Shown: positions 55,309-64,000 of the stretch, in pieces
How the letters are laid out: each line of letters starts with the position of its first letter
Position numbering within the stretch: the stretch's first letter is position 1
From: Propionivibrio soli
GTDB lineage: Bacteria; Pseudomonadota; Gammaproteobacteria; Burkholderiales; Rhodocyclaceae
DNA: 64,000 nt
NCBI RefSeq assembly: GCF_025770765.1
Contig: NZ_JANZKY010000011.1
Location: 62,001-126,000, forward strand
Direction: 5' to 3'
The notes under the pieces: model-generated
What the model was told of the DNA's origin: nothing
Seen by the model: the letters and a program-made list of their open reading frames with translations, nothing else
The model's database searches: none
Translations under genes and position numbers: made by a program

Positions 55309-58300
55309 TTACAACGGTTGCAGCCCGATCGTGCCGACCAATCCTTCGCGATAGGCCGGTGAGCGGACACGTTCCAATTCCGCCTGCGCCTCTTCTCGAC
55401 GCTTGGCGAGCGACAGGCGGGCGACCACGCCGCTGTTATAGGGCCGGCCGATGAAGTCATCGAGAGCCGCCACGCCACGTACGAGCCGGGCTTCGTCGCC
55501 GCGCTGCTTGGCGTCTAGGCGATCTGCGTACCAGTCGCTGGCAAGGACGCTTTCGCGTGTGAATAACGCACGCAGTTTCGGCGAGTCGAGCGTGTAGCCG
55601 TCCGCGCTCTTCCCCTCGGCCATGATCTCGAGCAAGGCCTTGAGCGGTGGGCAGGCCATTTCCACCGTGCCGTCCTTGAAATAGTGCTGCGCGACGCGCC
55701 GATGCGTGTCGACGATGTTGTCGATGCCGTCGACGAAGACCTCAATATCCTGAAGTTCGGGACGCAGCATTTCCTCCGTGAATACCGAGTGCGGGTGCAG
55801 GAAGATGCGGCCGAAGTAGAGGCTGGTGAAGCGCGACGTCATGCGATAACCGAGCCGGCTGGCAAGAACCTGTTTGCCGTTATGCTCGAAATCGATCAGC
55901 CGCTCAAGAGCGCCTTCGCGCACCAGATTTTCCGCCTCGCGCTCTTCGGGGCTCATGCGGGCAAAAATTTCCGGCACGAGCAGGCTGACGTCATGATCGA
56001 CGCGCATGTTCGGGCCCACGTAGCCGGCCGCCGAGACCCAGCCGTCGTAGCCGGTCAACGCAAAAGAAACGAAGGCCGCGTTGAGATCGATGATCGCCGG
56101 CAACATGTTGAACGGCCCCTTGGTGAGCGCGCCCTCGGAGCCCGCGCCGGTCGTCGACGGCGATTTGCCGGTCATCGAGCTGATGTACTCGATGAAGAGT
56201 TCCGGCAGCTCCATGTAATGCAGGGGGTTGTATGGGCACAGCGGTCGGATGCCTTCCTCGGGCGGGTTGTTGCGCCGCCCCGTAGCGACAACGTGAACCG
56301 GCGTCAGCGCTGGCGCGCTGCTCGGCAGTCTCCGGAAGAGTCGCATCGAGAGCTCGGCGGCAGCCGTCTCCCCGGGCTTTGCGATGTCGGGTCGCAATTG
56401 CAGGTAACGCGGGTTCTTGGTCGGTTTGCCGTCGACGATGCGTGGGTGGGCCGATGAGACGAAATAAGCCGGCGAAGCGCCATCGGGCTGGGCCGCGGCC
56501 GCCTTGACGAGGTTCTGCATCGGCGCCGTGAAAGCGCTGAACCCGATAGCGTCGTCGACGAGGTCCCGGGCATCCTTCGCCTGCAGTGGCTGGAAGTTGG
56601 ACATGAAGGCGTCGGGCAGCGCGATGTCGGCCTCGGCCTGTGCATCGTACCCGCGGTGGATGGCATCGTCCGGGCGCTGGAACAGATAGCGTTCGCAGTT
56701 CTGCACGTACTTGCGCGAGAGCTTGGCATCGCGGCCGTCGCGCCCGTCGTTGGCAGGCGGGACGACAACGCTCACCGTGATGTCGTCTTCGGTCTGCACT
56801 TTGGCGGCGGGGTGGAAATCGTGCCGCAAGCCGAAAACGCGCCAGGAACCGTCCTTCTCGAAACCGACGCGCAGCGTATTGACGAGCAGCTTGCTGCCGT
56901 CAAGCTTGAGCGAGTAGCCCTGGCGGCCGTTGATTACGTCTACCGAATAGTGCGAGCGCCAGTTGCCGCCCCACTCGGGACGATGGAAACGCTTGACGAC
57001 GAACACGAGCTCCTTGATGTGCGGCGGTATCGCGCGCAGCCAGACGTTGTACTCGTCGTTGTAGTCGGGGGACGGCGTGAGCAGCTTGATCACGCTACCG
57101 ACCGAGCGCTCGGCGCTGAGGATCAGACGGTGGTCGGTACCGTTCTTCGTTGGATCGCGGAAGCGCTCCGAGAAATCGCGGGCCAGAATGGCCGCCACCG
57201 CGTCCATGTCCTTTTCCAGATCCGGAACGTATACATAGCCCTCGAGGATCGCGTCCGCGAGCGCCTTCGAGATTTCGGATTTGCCGCCGCCCGACACAGT
57301 CGCCGGTTTATGGCAGGAAGTTGCCTCCGGCGAGGTGCCGACAAGGTTCCATTGGCGCGGGTTGGCGCGCAAACGCTCCATTTGCACCCGGAAGCCGTTC
57401 GGCCCGATGTAGGCCGTTTCTGCCTTGAGCTTGATCGAAGCCGTTTGTCCGCCGGGCTGTTTCCACGACACGGTACCGGTGCGCAGGCTGAAGGTCGAGG
57501 CTTCGGGAACGAGGACGATGTGCGGCTGTTCACGGTCGAGCGCGTGGCCTTCCGGCTGTGGAGCGAAACGCTCCGGATCGCGGCGCAATACCTCGGCGAT
57601 CGAGTACGTGCCGTCTTCGGTCAGATCTATATACTCGCTGCCTTCGTTGTAGCTCGGGAAGACGAGTGCGCCGCCGGAATGTTCTTCCTCGGCTGAACCG
57701 TACAGATTGGCCGAGTAGCTGATCTGCGTCTTGACTTCCTTCTTGCAGTACCCGAAGTAGTTGTCGGCGATCAGCGTGATGACGACGCCTCGCTCGTCGC
57801 GCGCGCACAGCTTGAACGCGTTGCCGCCGTTGTACGGTTCGTCGTCGTTGCGGTAGCACATACCGTCGCGCCGCTGCAGCTCAGTCGCGTCGTCCCAGTG
57901 CGGCAGCCCGAGCTGACGTTTCGGAACGCCGGCAATGTGCGGGGCGAGAATCACACAGCCGGTATGGCCGGTCCAGCCCTCGGGGTCCAGCGACGCATCA
58001 TTTTCCGGCAGATAGGGATCGCCACCGTTGCCGAAGATGTTCTCGACGAAATCGAGGTTGGCAACCATCCCGCCCGGAATGAAGAATCGCGTCTCCATCC
58101 GTTTTTCGCGCGTGAAGCCGGGGACGGCGGGGACGACGAGGGGGCGCAGCAGCATCGAGACGAAGCAGGCCGCCGGCGCCGATTCGTTGGCCGTGAACGG
58201 CAGCCGCATTGATTCTTCCGGCGGGTTGAGCGCCAGGGCAAGCAACCGGGCGAAGGTGACTTTGGGCACGGCCAGTTTATCGTCGGGAATCGGCAAACCG

Positions 58301-58734
58301 CCTTCGACGAGGTGGAAGACGCCGGCCGTCGTGCGCCGGTCGCTGGCGGGGTTGTGCAGCACGCCGTTACGCAGGCGGTAGCTGCTCAGAAGCGGCGACT
58401 GGAACATGTCGCCGTTGGCCGGAAGCGAGAGGCCGCGCGCGAGGCCGGGCTGATCGAGAATCAAGGTGCGTGCCGGCAACTGCGGGACCGTTCCGACTTC
58501 CGCAAGGTAGCTGTTGAGGAAGTCCTGGATGCGCTGGTCGACGGGACTGAGTCGATCGGCCAGGCGGCGGGCCAGTTCGCGTTGCCGGGCGAGAATCGGT
58601 TCGACCAGCCGCGTGGTTTCCGAGCCGTGCGCGGCGGCGTGGGGTAAGCCGAGCAGCGCGAGACGCAGGTTGATCGCGGCGTGGAGGTCTTGCGAGGAGA
58701 GAGGAACGGGGGAGGTGGCGTGCTTGGAATCCAA
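55309..58734 (-). CDS. Very large protein resembling PPi-type phosphoenolpyruvate carboxykinase
   Basis: About 1140 residues, no signal peptide. Two glycine-rich blocks stand out: CHKPATVSGGGKSEISKAL (about 57265-57320) in the first half, and TGKSPSTTGAGSEGALTKGP (about 56110-56175) before DLNAAFVSFALTGYDGW in the second. The C-terminal third (SRLGYRMTSRFTSLYFGRIF; EVFVDGIDNIVDTHRRVAQHYF) is highly conserved-looking. Size and these elements match my memory of the PPi-type PEP carboxykinases (Entamoeba, Propionibacterium), which make or use PEP with pyrophosphate. The identification is from memory, not search. Start uncertain: TTG 58734, GTG 58746 or ATG 58860 are possible. Confidence 0.6.
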   Translation of the reverse strand: MDSKHATSPVPLSSQDLHAAINLRLALLGLPHAAAHGSETTRLVEPILARQRELARRLADRLSPVDQRIQDFLNSYLAEVGTVPQLPARTLILDQPGLARGLSLPANGDMFQSPLLSSYRLRNGVLHNPASDRRTTAGVFHLVEGGLPIPDDKLAVPKVTFARLLALALNPPEESMRLPFTANESAPAACFVSMLLRPLVVPAVPGFTREKRMETRFFIPGGMVANLDFVENIFGNGGDPYLPENDASLDPEGWTGHTGCVILAPHIAGVPKRQLGLPHWDDATELQRRDGMCYRNDDEPYNGGNAFKLCARDERGVVITLIADNYFGYCKKEVKTQISYSANLYGSAEEEHSGGALVFPSYNEGSEYIDLTEDGTYSIAEVLRRDPERFAPQPEGHALDREQPHIVLVPEASTFSLRTGTVSWKQPGGQTASIKLKAETAYIGPNGFRVQMERLRANPRQWNLVGTSPEATSCHKPATVSGGGKSEISKALADAILEGYVYVPDLEKDMDAVAAILARDFSERFRDPTKNGTDHRLILSAERSVGSVIKLLTPSPDYNDEYNVWLRAIPPHIKELVFVVKRFHRPEWGGNWRSHYSVDVINGRQGYSLKLDGSKLLVNTLRVGFEKDGSWRVFGLRHDFHPAAKVQTEDDITVSVVVPPANDGRDGRDAKLSRKYVQNCERYLFQRPDDAIHRGYDAQAEADIALPDAFMSNFQPLQAKDARDLVDDAIGFSAFTAPMQNLVKAAAAQPDGASPAYFVSSAHPRIVDGKPTKNPRYLQLRPDIAKPGETAAAELSMRLFRRLPSSAPALTPVHVVATGRRNNPPEEGIRPLCPYNPLHYMELPELFIEYISSMTGKSPSTTGAGSEGALTKGPFNMLPAIIDLNAAFVSFALTGYDGWVSAAGYVGPNMRVDHDVSLLVPEIFARMSPEEREAENLVREGALERLIDFEHNGKQVLASRLGYRMTSRFTSLYFGRIFLHPHSVFTEEMLRPELQDIEVFVDGIDNIVDTHRRVAQHYFKDGTVEMACPPLKALLEIMAEGKSADGYTLDSPKLRALFTRESVLASDWYADRLDAKQRGDEARLVRGVAALDDFIGRPYNSGVVARLSLAKRREEAQAELERVRSPAYREGLVGTIGLQPL

Positions 58735-59005
58735 TTGTCTACTCACTGTCTGAACGAGGCGGCGTGGGAATTGAACCGGCGCGAAACTCCCGCACCGGTG
58801 GCGCATGCGTCGTCGATTTGACTGTCGTGCCACGCCGTTGTTCAGCGAAATGTGGCGCACGCGCGCAAGGCGGCCGAGTTTAGCAGAGCCTTCGCCCTTT
58901 CAGATTGCATCGGCGGATGTTTCGGATGGTCGGCGAGTGCTCGCGTGTTTAGAATGTAGCCCCTTTGACATCTTTGACTGCCTCGACAATCGAGGGTGAG
59001 TTGCT

Positions 59006-59176
59006 GTGCATCGCGTAGTTACGAAAACCCGTCGGCACGACGGGATGTGGATCATCGAATTCGGCCCATGGCTGCCTTCACTCGAAGACGCACGAACCTG
59101 GGCCAGGACGCTGCAGGATCTCGGCTATATCGTGCGGCTCGAGAACATGCGCGGCGAGGTGGAGAGCCCAGCATAG
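59006..59176 (+). CDS. Small conserved-looking protein, 56 residues
   Basis: Starts GTG with AGGGTGAG five bases upstream and ends TAG at 59174. The translation contains DGMWIIEFGPWLPSLEDA, RTWARTLQDLGYIV and RLENMRGE, which looks like a compact alpha/beta protein rather than a random frame. Other frames here are less protein-like. No family recognised. It lies 29 bases before the VOC gene, on the same strand, suggesting co-transcription. Confidence 0.5.
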   Translation: MHRVVTKTRRHDGMWIIEFGPWLPSLEDARTWARTLQDLGYIVRLENMRGEVESPA

Positions 59177-59204
59177 CGGGCGGCTGGAAAAGCGGAGGTT
59201 AGGA

Positions 59205-59630
59205 ATGCGGCAGAACCTGAGTTTTGTCACGCTCGGCGTGGGCGATCTGGCGCGTAGCCGAGCGTTCTACCGGGCGCTGGGCTGGCGCGAATCGAGTGGC
59301 AGCCAGGAGAGCGTTGCCTTTTTTGATGCCGGCGGCGTGGTGTTCGCGCTGTTCGGGCGCGCAGCGCTGGCCGAGGACGCGGGCGTTTCGGGGGACGGTT
59401 CCGGATTCCAGGGAATCACCCTGGCGCACAACGTCGAATCCGAAGCGGCGGTAACGCGGACACTCGAAGAAGCGGTCAACGCCGGGGGAAAACTCGTGCG
59501 TAACGGTGAGAAGGCTTCTTGGGGTGGTTTCCGTGGTTACTTTTCGGATCCCGACGGTTTTCTCTGGGAAGTCTGCTGGAACCCCTTCTTCCCGCTCGGT
59601 GCAGACGGCCAGGTCCAGCTGCCCGCTTGA
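59205..59630 (+). CDS. VOC-superfamily (glyoxalase-like) protein
   Basis: 141 residues, two beta-alpha-beta-beta-beta modules: LSFVTLGVGDLARSRAFYRALGW at the N-terminus and GGFRGYFSDPDGFLWEVCWNPFF near the C-terminus, ending in the conserved E of DPDGFLWEV. It probably binds a metal and a small substrate. Glyoxalase, dioxygenase or drug-binding roles cannot be distinguished. GGAGG lies upstream of the ATG. Confidence 0.88.
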   Translation: MRQNLSFVTLGVGDLARSRAFYRALGWRESSGSQESVAFFDAGGVVFALFGRAALAEDAGVSGDGSGFQGITLAHNVESEAAVTRTLEEAVNAGGKLVRNGEKASWGGFRGYFSDPDGFLWEVCWNPFFPLGADGQVQLPA

Positions 59631-59635
59631 GCAGG

Positions 59636-60337
59636 GTGCGAGCCGTCGAAGGCTTCTTGCGGATATCCGGCGTCCGGGGGTGCCGGCTTATCCTGGTGGC
59701 GTTGTCGTGTGCTTTCGTAGGGGATGTGCTCGCCGATGAGTGCGACCAGCTGCCGCCACCGTCCGTTACGCTAAAACGGATCGAGGAAGCGGTGACGCTT
59801 GATACCACGCTCGGCTACCGCGACCTGGGCGTTCTTGCCGCCTCGTTGGCGCGACCGAACGCGCGCGTTCTCGGGCTGACGCGAGGCAAGATCGCCGTCC
59901 GGTTCGATGCCCGTACCGCGTATTACGTCGAGCGGACCCAGCGCTGGGAATGCGCCAGTCCGCAGCTTACGGTCAGCTACGGCTTCAGTCCCGTGACCGT
60001 TTATGTCGCGCGCGAAATCCCGCAAGGTTCCTGTGCTTACGACGCGGTCTACCGTCATGAGCAGCAACACGTGAAGATTTACCACGATCATCTCGTGGCG
60101 ATCGAGAAGCGCCTCGCGGAAGCGTTGCAGAATCGGTTCTCGACCGGCAAACCGTGGCGCGGGCCGGTCGGCGAGACGAGGGCGCGATTGCAGCGCGAAC
60201 TCGATGAGCGCTGGATTCCCTTCTTCGAACGCGAAATCGGCCAAGCCGAGCCTGCGCAAGCGGCCATCGATACCCCAGAGCAGTACGCCCGGGTGGCGGC
60301 GAGTTGCAACGGCGAAATCGAGCGACTAATGCGCTGA
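59636..60337 (+). CDS. Secreted protein with an HEXXH motif, DUF922-like putative Zn protease
   Basis: About 233 residues. An N-terminal signal peptide (RGCRLILVALSCAFVGDVLA) precedes a domain with YRHEQQHVKIYHDHLVAIEK: HEQQH is the zinc-binding HEXXH of metallopeptidases, with a further histidine nearby. The family resembles DUF922-type predicted secreted zinc proteases. The start is uncertain: GTG 59636 is used as it lies just after the VOC stop, but TTG 59657 is possible; the longer frame overlaps the VOC gene. Confidence 0.7.
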   Translation: MRAVEGFLRISGVRGCRLILVALSCAFVGDVLADECDQLPPPSVTLKRIEEAVTLDTTLGYRDLGVLAASLARPNARVLGLTRGKIAVRFDARTAYYVERTQRWECASPQLTVSYGFSPVTVYVAREIPQGSCAYDAVYRHEQQHVKIYHDHLVAIEKRLAEALQNRFSTGKPWRGPVGETRARLQRELDERWIPFFEREIGQAEPAQAAIDTPEQYARVAASCNGEIERLMR

Positions 60338-60369
60338 GGTTTCACGGCGGCGCTGAGCTTTCCCGGTGT

Positions 60370-61242
60370 TCAACCGCCGGCGCGCAGGATGCGCGCGTGG
60401 TGGGTGAGATGGTCGGCCATGAAGGTCGAAATAAAGTAATAGCCGTGATCGTAGCCCGCGTGTCGCCGCAGCGTGAGCGGCTGTCCGGCGCGTGCGCAGG
60501 CGGATTCGAAGAGGTGCGGGTTCAGTTCCGTGGCCAGGAATTTGTCGGCCAGCCCCTGGTCGATGAGGATGCCTTCGGGAAAGGCGGCGTCCATGCGTCG
60601 GCCGATCAGCGCCGTCGCGTCGTGCGCCGCCCAGCGGGCTGTGTCGCCTCCGAGGTAGCCGGCAAATGCTTTTTGTCCCCAAGGGCACTGCGCCGGCGCA
60701 CAGATCGGGGCGAACGCCGAGACCGACTTGAACAACTTGGGATGCCGCAGTGCAAGCGTGAGGGCGCCGTGGCCTCCCATCGAGTGGCCGAAAATACCCA
60801 TCCGGGCGCCGTTGACAGCTTGCGTCTCGACGACGAGGCCGATGAGTTCATGCGTCAGGTAGCTTTCCATGCGGTAATGGCGCGACCAAGGCGGCTCGGT
60901 GGCGTCGACATAGAAACTCGCCGCTTCGCCGAAATCCCAACTTTCCTGTTCTCCGGGAAGACCGGCGCCGCGCGGGCTGGTATCCGGCGCGAGCAGTGCG
61001 AGCCCGAGCTCGGCCGCGACGCGTTGCGCGCCCGCCTTGGTCGGGAAGGTTTCTTCCGTGCTTGTCAGCCCGGCGAGGTAGATGAGCAGCGGAACGGGCG
61101 CCTGCGTTGCCTGCGGCGGCAGAAAGAGCGCGAAACGCATCGGCAGCCCAATCTCGCGCGAGGCGTGTCGATAGAAGCGTTGCACACCGCCGAAGCAGCT
61201 ATGCTCGCTGATCAACTCCAAATTTTGCGCGGCCGCCATCAA
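60370..61242 (-). CDS. fghA: S-formylglutathione hydrolase
   Basis: 290 residues (esterase D family). Catalytic serine in [14 protein letters not shown] (about residue 150), with DQGLADKFL and [14 protein letters not shown] supplying the Asp and His of the triad. N-terminal [15 protein letters not shown] is typical. It hydrolyses S-formylglutathione to formate and glutathione, the second step of glutathione-dependent formaldehyde oxidation. ATG overlaps the alcohol dehydrogenase stop by four bases, so the pair is co-expressed. Confidence 0.93.
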   Translation of the reverse strand: MMAAAQNLELISEHSCFGGVQRFYRHASREIGLPMRFALFLPPQATQAPVPLLIYLAGLTSTEETFPTKAGAQRVAAELGLALLAPDTSPRGAGLPGEQESWDFGEAASFYVDATEPPWSRHYRMESYLTHELIGLVVETQAVNGARMGIFGHSMGGHGALTLALRHPKLFKSVSAFAPICAPAQCPWGQKAFAGYLGGDTARWAAHDATALIGRRMDAAFPEGILIDQGLADKFLATELNPHLFESACARAGQPLTLRRHAGYDHGYYFISTFMADHLTHHARILRAGG

Positions 61243-62345
61243 TACACCACTACCGCGCGGATCGATTCGCCACGCTCCATGAGTTCGAAGCCACGGTTGA
61301 TTTCGGACAACGGCAGCGTATGCGTGATCAGATCATCGATATTGATCCGGCCTTCCATGTACCAGTCGACGATGCGCGGGACGTCGGTACGGCCGCGGGC
61401 GCCGCCGAAGGCCGAACCTTCCCATTTGCGCCCGGTGACGAGCTGAAACGGCCGGGTGCTGATTTCGGCGCCTGCCGGGGCTACGCCGATGATGATGCTG
61501 CGCCCCCATCCCTTGTGTGTGCACTCGAGCGCTTGGCGCATGACCTGCGTGTTGCCGATGCATTCGAAGCTGTAGTCGGCGCCGCCGTCGGTGAGCTGGA
61601 CGATGGCATCGACGACGTTTGCGGTGGCCTTGGCGTCGATGAAATGCGTCATGCCAAAGCGACGTGCCATGGCCTCGCGCGCCGGATTGATGTCGATGCC
61701 GATGATCTTGCCGGCGCCGATCAGGCGCGCGCCCTGGATTACGTTCAAACCGATGCCGCCGAGCCCGAAGACCGCGACGTTGGCCCCAGCCTCGACCTTG
61801 GCCGAAAACAGAACGGCGCCGATACCCGTGGTAACGCCGCAACCGATGTAGCACACCTTGTCGAAGGGCGCGTCCTCGCGAATCTTCGCTACCGCGATTT
61901 CGGGCAAAACGGTGTAGTTACTGAACGTCGAGGTGCCCATGTAATGCAGGATCGGCGTGCCGTCGAGGCTGAAGCGGCTGGTGCCGTCCGGCATCAGCCC
62001 CTTGCCTTGCGTCGCGCGAATGCTCTGGCAGAGATTTGTTTTGCGGCTTAGGCAGAACTTGCACTGCCGGCATTCCGGGGTGTACAGCGGAATGACGTGA
62101 TCGCCGGGTTTCACCGAAGTGACCCCGGCGCCAACGTCCACGACGAGGCCGGCGCCTTCATGGCCAAGGATCGCGGGAAAAATGCCTTCCGGGTCAGCGC
62201 CAGAGAGCGTGTACTGGTCGGTGTGGCAGATGCCCGTGGCCTTGATCTCGATCAGGACTTCACCCGCCTTGGGGCCGGCCAGGTCGACGGTTTCGATGGT
62301 CAGGGGAGCACCTGATTTCCAGGCGACAGCAGCTTTTGTTTTCAT
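61239..62345 (-). CDS. adhC: S-(hydroxymethyl)glutathione dehydrogenase / class III alcohol dehydrogenase
   Basis: 368 residues. Catalytic zinc ligands C-H-T-D ([17 protein letters not shown]), GHEGAG and the later cysteine ([15 protein letters not shown]); structural zinc cysteines [15 protein letters not shown]; coenzyme motif [14 protein letters not shown]. It oxidises S-hydroxymethylglutathione (and reduces S-nitrosoglutathione) with NAD. Followed immediately by S-formylglutathione hydrolase. No FrmR-type repressor is adjacent in the window. Confidence 0.95.
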   Translation of the reverse strand: MKTKAAVAWKSGAPLTIETVDLAGPKAGEVLIEIKATGICHTDQYTLSGADPEGIFPAILGHEGAGLVVDVGAGVTSVKPGDHVIPLYTPECRQCKFCLSRKTNLCQSIRATQGKGLMPDGTSRFSLDGTPILHYMGTSTFSNYTVLPEIAVAKIREDAPFDKVCYIGCGVTTGIGAVLFSAKVEAGANVAVFGLGGIGLNVIQGARLIGAGKIIGIDINPAREAMARRFGMTHFIDAKATANVVDAIVQLTDGGADYSFECIGNTQVMRQALECTHKGWGRSIIIGVAPAGAEISTRPFQLVTGRKWEGSAFGGARGRTDVPRIVDWYMEGRINIDDLITHTLPLSEINRGFELMERGESIRAVVVY

Positions 62346-62470
62346 CGGTTGGCCGGATCGAGTTGGAGGGTTGATCGTGGAAACACGGGATGGTCATCCC
62401 GAATTCCGAGTGGTACGGTAGACGGGCCGCCATGGGCGGAGTTCATTCGTTGCCATTTCCCCAGAAGACC

Positions 62471-62941
62471 ATGAAGTTGAAGCGTTACCTCATCACTCTC
62501 GCCCTGCTCGTCGCTTCCATGCCCGCGTCGGCGATCTACATCTCTGAAAAGATGGTGAATGACTATCTCGAGAAGAAGATCGCCGAGAAGAACCAGAAGG
62601 ACGTCAAGGTGCTCAATTCGCACGTGGCCCTGCTCGATGGGTATGCCTCGATCTGCGCCAGCGTGCGCAGCCGCTACCTCGCGAAGGATGTCGACTTCTG
62701 CGCCGACATGACGCCCGCGTGGCGGCAGGAAACAGCGTCGCTGCACGCCACGCGCATGGCCCTCGTCTCGTTTGACGCCCCGGGGGTCCCGCCGCAGCAA
62801 ATCGAAGCGCTGAAAACGCTGCTTAATCAGATCGTGTTGCCGCGGCTGGAGGGCGTCGAGCTGTACCGGACCGAAGAATTGATCGGAAAGCGGATTTCGA
62901 GCGTCAAGGTCGTCCCCGGGCAACTCGACATCGCGATGTAG
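62471..62941 (+). CDS. DUF1439 family secreted protein
   Basis: 156 residues. Signal peptide MKLKRYLITLALLVASMPASA, then IYISEKMVNDYLEKKIAEK and the Cys-containing middle (SICASVRSRYLAKDVDFCADMTP). It has the layout of DUF1439/YceB-like periplasmic proteins, which bind hydrophobic molecules in a tubular lipid-binding-like fold. Upstream in-frame ATG at 62390 is less likely. Function unknown. Confidence 0.75.
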   Translation: MKLKRYLITLALLVASMPASAIYISEKMVNDYLEKKIAEKNQKDVKVLNSHVALLDGYASICASVRSRYLAKDVDFCADMTPAWRQETASLHATRMALVSFDAPGVPPQQIEALKTLLNQIVLPRLEGVELYRTEELIGKRISSVKVVPGQLDIAM

Positions 62942-63084
62942 AAGAAGGTATTGCCGCGGCCAAGAGCCGCCAGCCCCACGAGCCAGTGATAAGATCGTCG
63001 AGCGATGTGAGGATTGCCGTTTCCGTATCGCTTGATTTCGGATCTCTTCGTCGAACAGAAAAGTACCAAGGACAAGGTAGTTCC

Positions 63085-63957
63085 ATGACCAGGGACCCCG
63101 CGACTGCCGATATTGCCGGCGACGACTTGAGCGCCCAGCGCTTCAGGATGCTCCGGGACATCGCCAAAGACCTTGCCGGCGACGTCGTCTTCCCCACCTG
63201 CTTCGACGCCGCGCTCGGTCTGCGCAAGAAGCTCCAGGACCCAAACATCAGTGCCTCCGGCATCGCACGCATCGTGGCCGCCGAGCCGCTGATCGCCGCA
63301 AAGCTCTTGCAGCTGGCCAACTCGGCGTATTACAGCCCGCCGGGCGAACAGGCGCGCGACATTCAGGGCGTCATCGTGCGGCTTGGCGTAGACGTCGTGC
63401 GTACCACCGCGCTGGCCATTGCCATGCGGCAGTTACTGCGCGCCAAGGACATGGCGATCTTCAGCGATCTGGCTCAAGCACTCTGGGAGCATTCGATCAA
63501 GACGGCCGCTGCGGCGCACGTCGTGGCGCGCGTGCACACCCGGCTCGATCCGGGCGAAGCGCTGCTCGCCGGGCTGGTCCATGATCTGGGTGCGTTCTAC
63601 ATGCTGTATCGGGCGAGTCAGGATGACGATTTGCGCGTTCGGCCCGACACCATGAAGCATCTCATCATGCAGTGGCATGAGAGCGTCGGCGTCTCGCTGC
63701 TCAATGCCCTCGGGCTGCCGGAAGAGATCGTCAACGCGACGATCGACCATGACCGGCCGCGTAGCGTGCCGATACCGCCGCGTTCGTTGGCCGACGTTCT
63801 CTACGTCGCCAATGGGTTGGCCGGTGCTCAGTTCGAGTGGCTGCTGCAGGACATCGTTCCAGTGCCGGATGAGACGCGCGCACTGCGCGAGCATTATGGC
63901 GATCTCCTCGGCGACATCAAGGCCGAAGCCGCGGGTATGACCGGTGTTTTCGTCTGA
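63085..63957 (+). CDS. HDOD domain protein
   Basis: 290 residues. An HDOD domain (about residues 25-225): FPTCFDAALGLRKKLQDPNISASGIARIVAAEPLIAAKLLQLANSAYY, then LGVDVVRTTALAIAM and LLAGLVHDLGAFYMLYR. HDOD proteins are HD-like but usually lack phosphodiesterase residues and act in signalling, often with c-di-GMP or two-component circuits. Starts at ATG 63085, with AAGG upstream. No partner lies in the window; the HD-GYP system at 40-45 kb is far away. Confidence 0.88.
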   Translation: MTRDPATADIAGDDLSAQRFRMLRDIAKDLAGDVVFPTCFDAALGLRKKLQDPNISASGIARIVAAEPLIAAKLLQLANSAYYSPPGEQARDIQGVIVRLGVDVVRTTALAIAMRQLLRAKDMAIFSDLAQALWEHSIKTAAAAHVVARVHTRLDPGEALLAGLVHDLGAFYMLYRASQDDDLRVRPDTMKHLIMQWHESVGVSLLNALGLPEEIVNATIDHDRPRSVPIPPRSLADVLYVANGLAGAQFEWLLQDIVPVPDETRALREHYGDLLGDIKAEAAGMTGVFV

Positions 63958-64000
63958 GTTCTTGCCGCAGAACTGAAAACCGTGGCCAGGGTCCTATAAT

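Noticed and set aside
58745-58810. tRNA-like T-arm upstream of the PPi-PEPCK-like gene
   Set aside because: The minus strand contains ggttcaattcccac, like a T-loop, but the supposed T-stem does not pair (GCCGG against CCCAC) and no anticodon arm or acceptor stem could be built.

Overview
The window is high-GC chromosomal DNA from a betaproteobacterium. Three things point there: a circularly permuted, two-piece tmRNA of the betaproteobacterial kind with the tag ANDERFALAA, a PEP-CTERM protein behind a sigma-54-type promoter, and the overall gene content (tcuRAB, iaaA-gsiABCD, class III alcohol dehydrogenase with S-formylglutathione hydrolase). A Rhodocyclales-like, environmental, exopolysaccharide-forming organism would fit, but genus cannot be read from the sequence.

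Layout. 1-4.5 kb: 3' end of a DinG/YoaA helicase, an ATP-grasp-like protein, a membrane protein that overlaps it tail to tail, and a chemoreceptor. 4.7-14 kb (minus strand): a tightly coupled peptide-scavenging operon made of an RpiR/SIS regulator, isoaspartyl peptidase, a GsiABCD-type importer and two more peptidases (P1/DmpA and M55). 14.5-18.5 kb: an array of seven promoterless small genes, all on the plus strand, separated by attC-like recombination sites. It is an integron gene-cassette array with no integrase in the window (CALIN type) and lower GC than its flanks. 18.5-23.6 kb: a methyltransferase, a YdjM-like membrane hydrolase and tcuR-tcuA-tcuB for tricarballylate oxidation. 23.9-28 kb: small accessory genes (lipoprotein, GNAT, VOC, DUF1330, tandem PilJ-domain protein).

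28-32 kb (minus): serA, then cspA-infA-rhlE, a cold-shock/translation cluster. 32-37 kb: YccS/FusC-type membrane protein, class A acid phosphatase lipoprotein, and the PEP-CTERM protein with its sigma-54 promoter and terminator. 37-45 kb: bacteriohemerythrin, small lipoprotein, YdcF/ElyC-like protein, type II NADH dehydrogenase, a large hybrid sensor kinase and an HD-GYP response regulator. 45.0-45.3 kb: the permuted tmRNA. 45.6-51.2 kb: a complete dppABCDF operon. 51-64 kb: small enzymes, thioesterase, CsbD, rhomboid protease, secreted nuclease, an unusually large protein resembling PPi-type PEP carboxykinase, two VOC/Zn-protease-like proteins, the glutathione-dependent formaldehyde oxidation pair, a DUF1439 protein and an HDOD protein.

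The most notable items are the integrase-less cassette array (including a HEPN-like protein and a cysteine-rich YidD-like protein), the permuted tmRNA, the putative PPi-PEPCK and the sigma-54-controlled PEP-CTERM gene. Both peptide transporter operons carry a strong stem-loop just after the binding-protein gene. All assignments are from reading the sequence; no database search was run.
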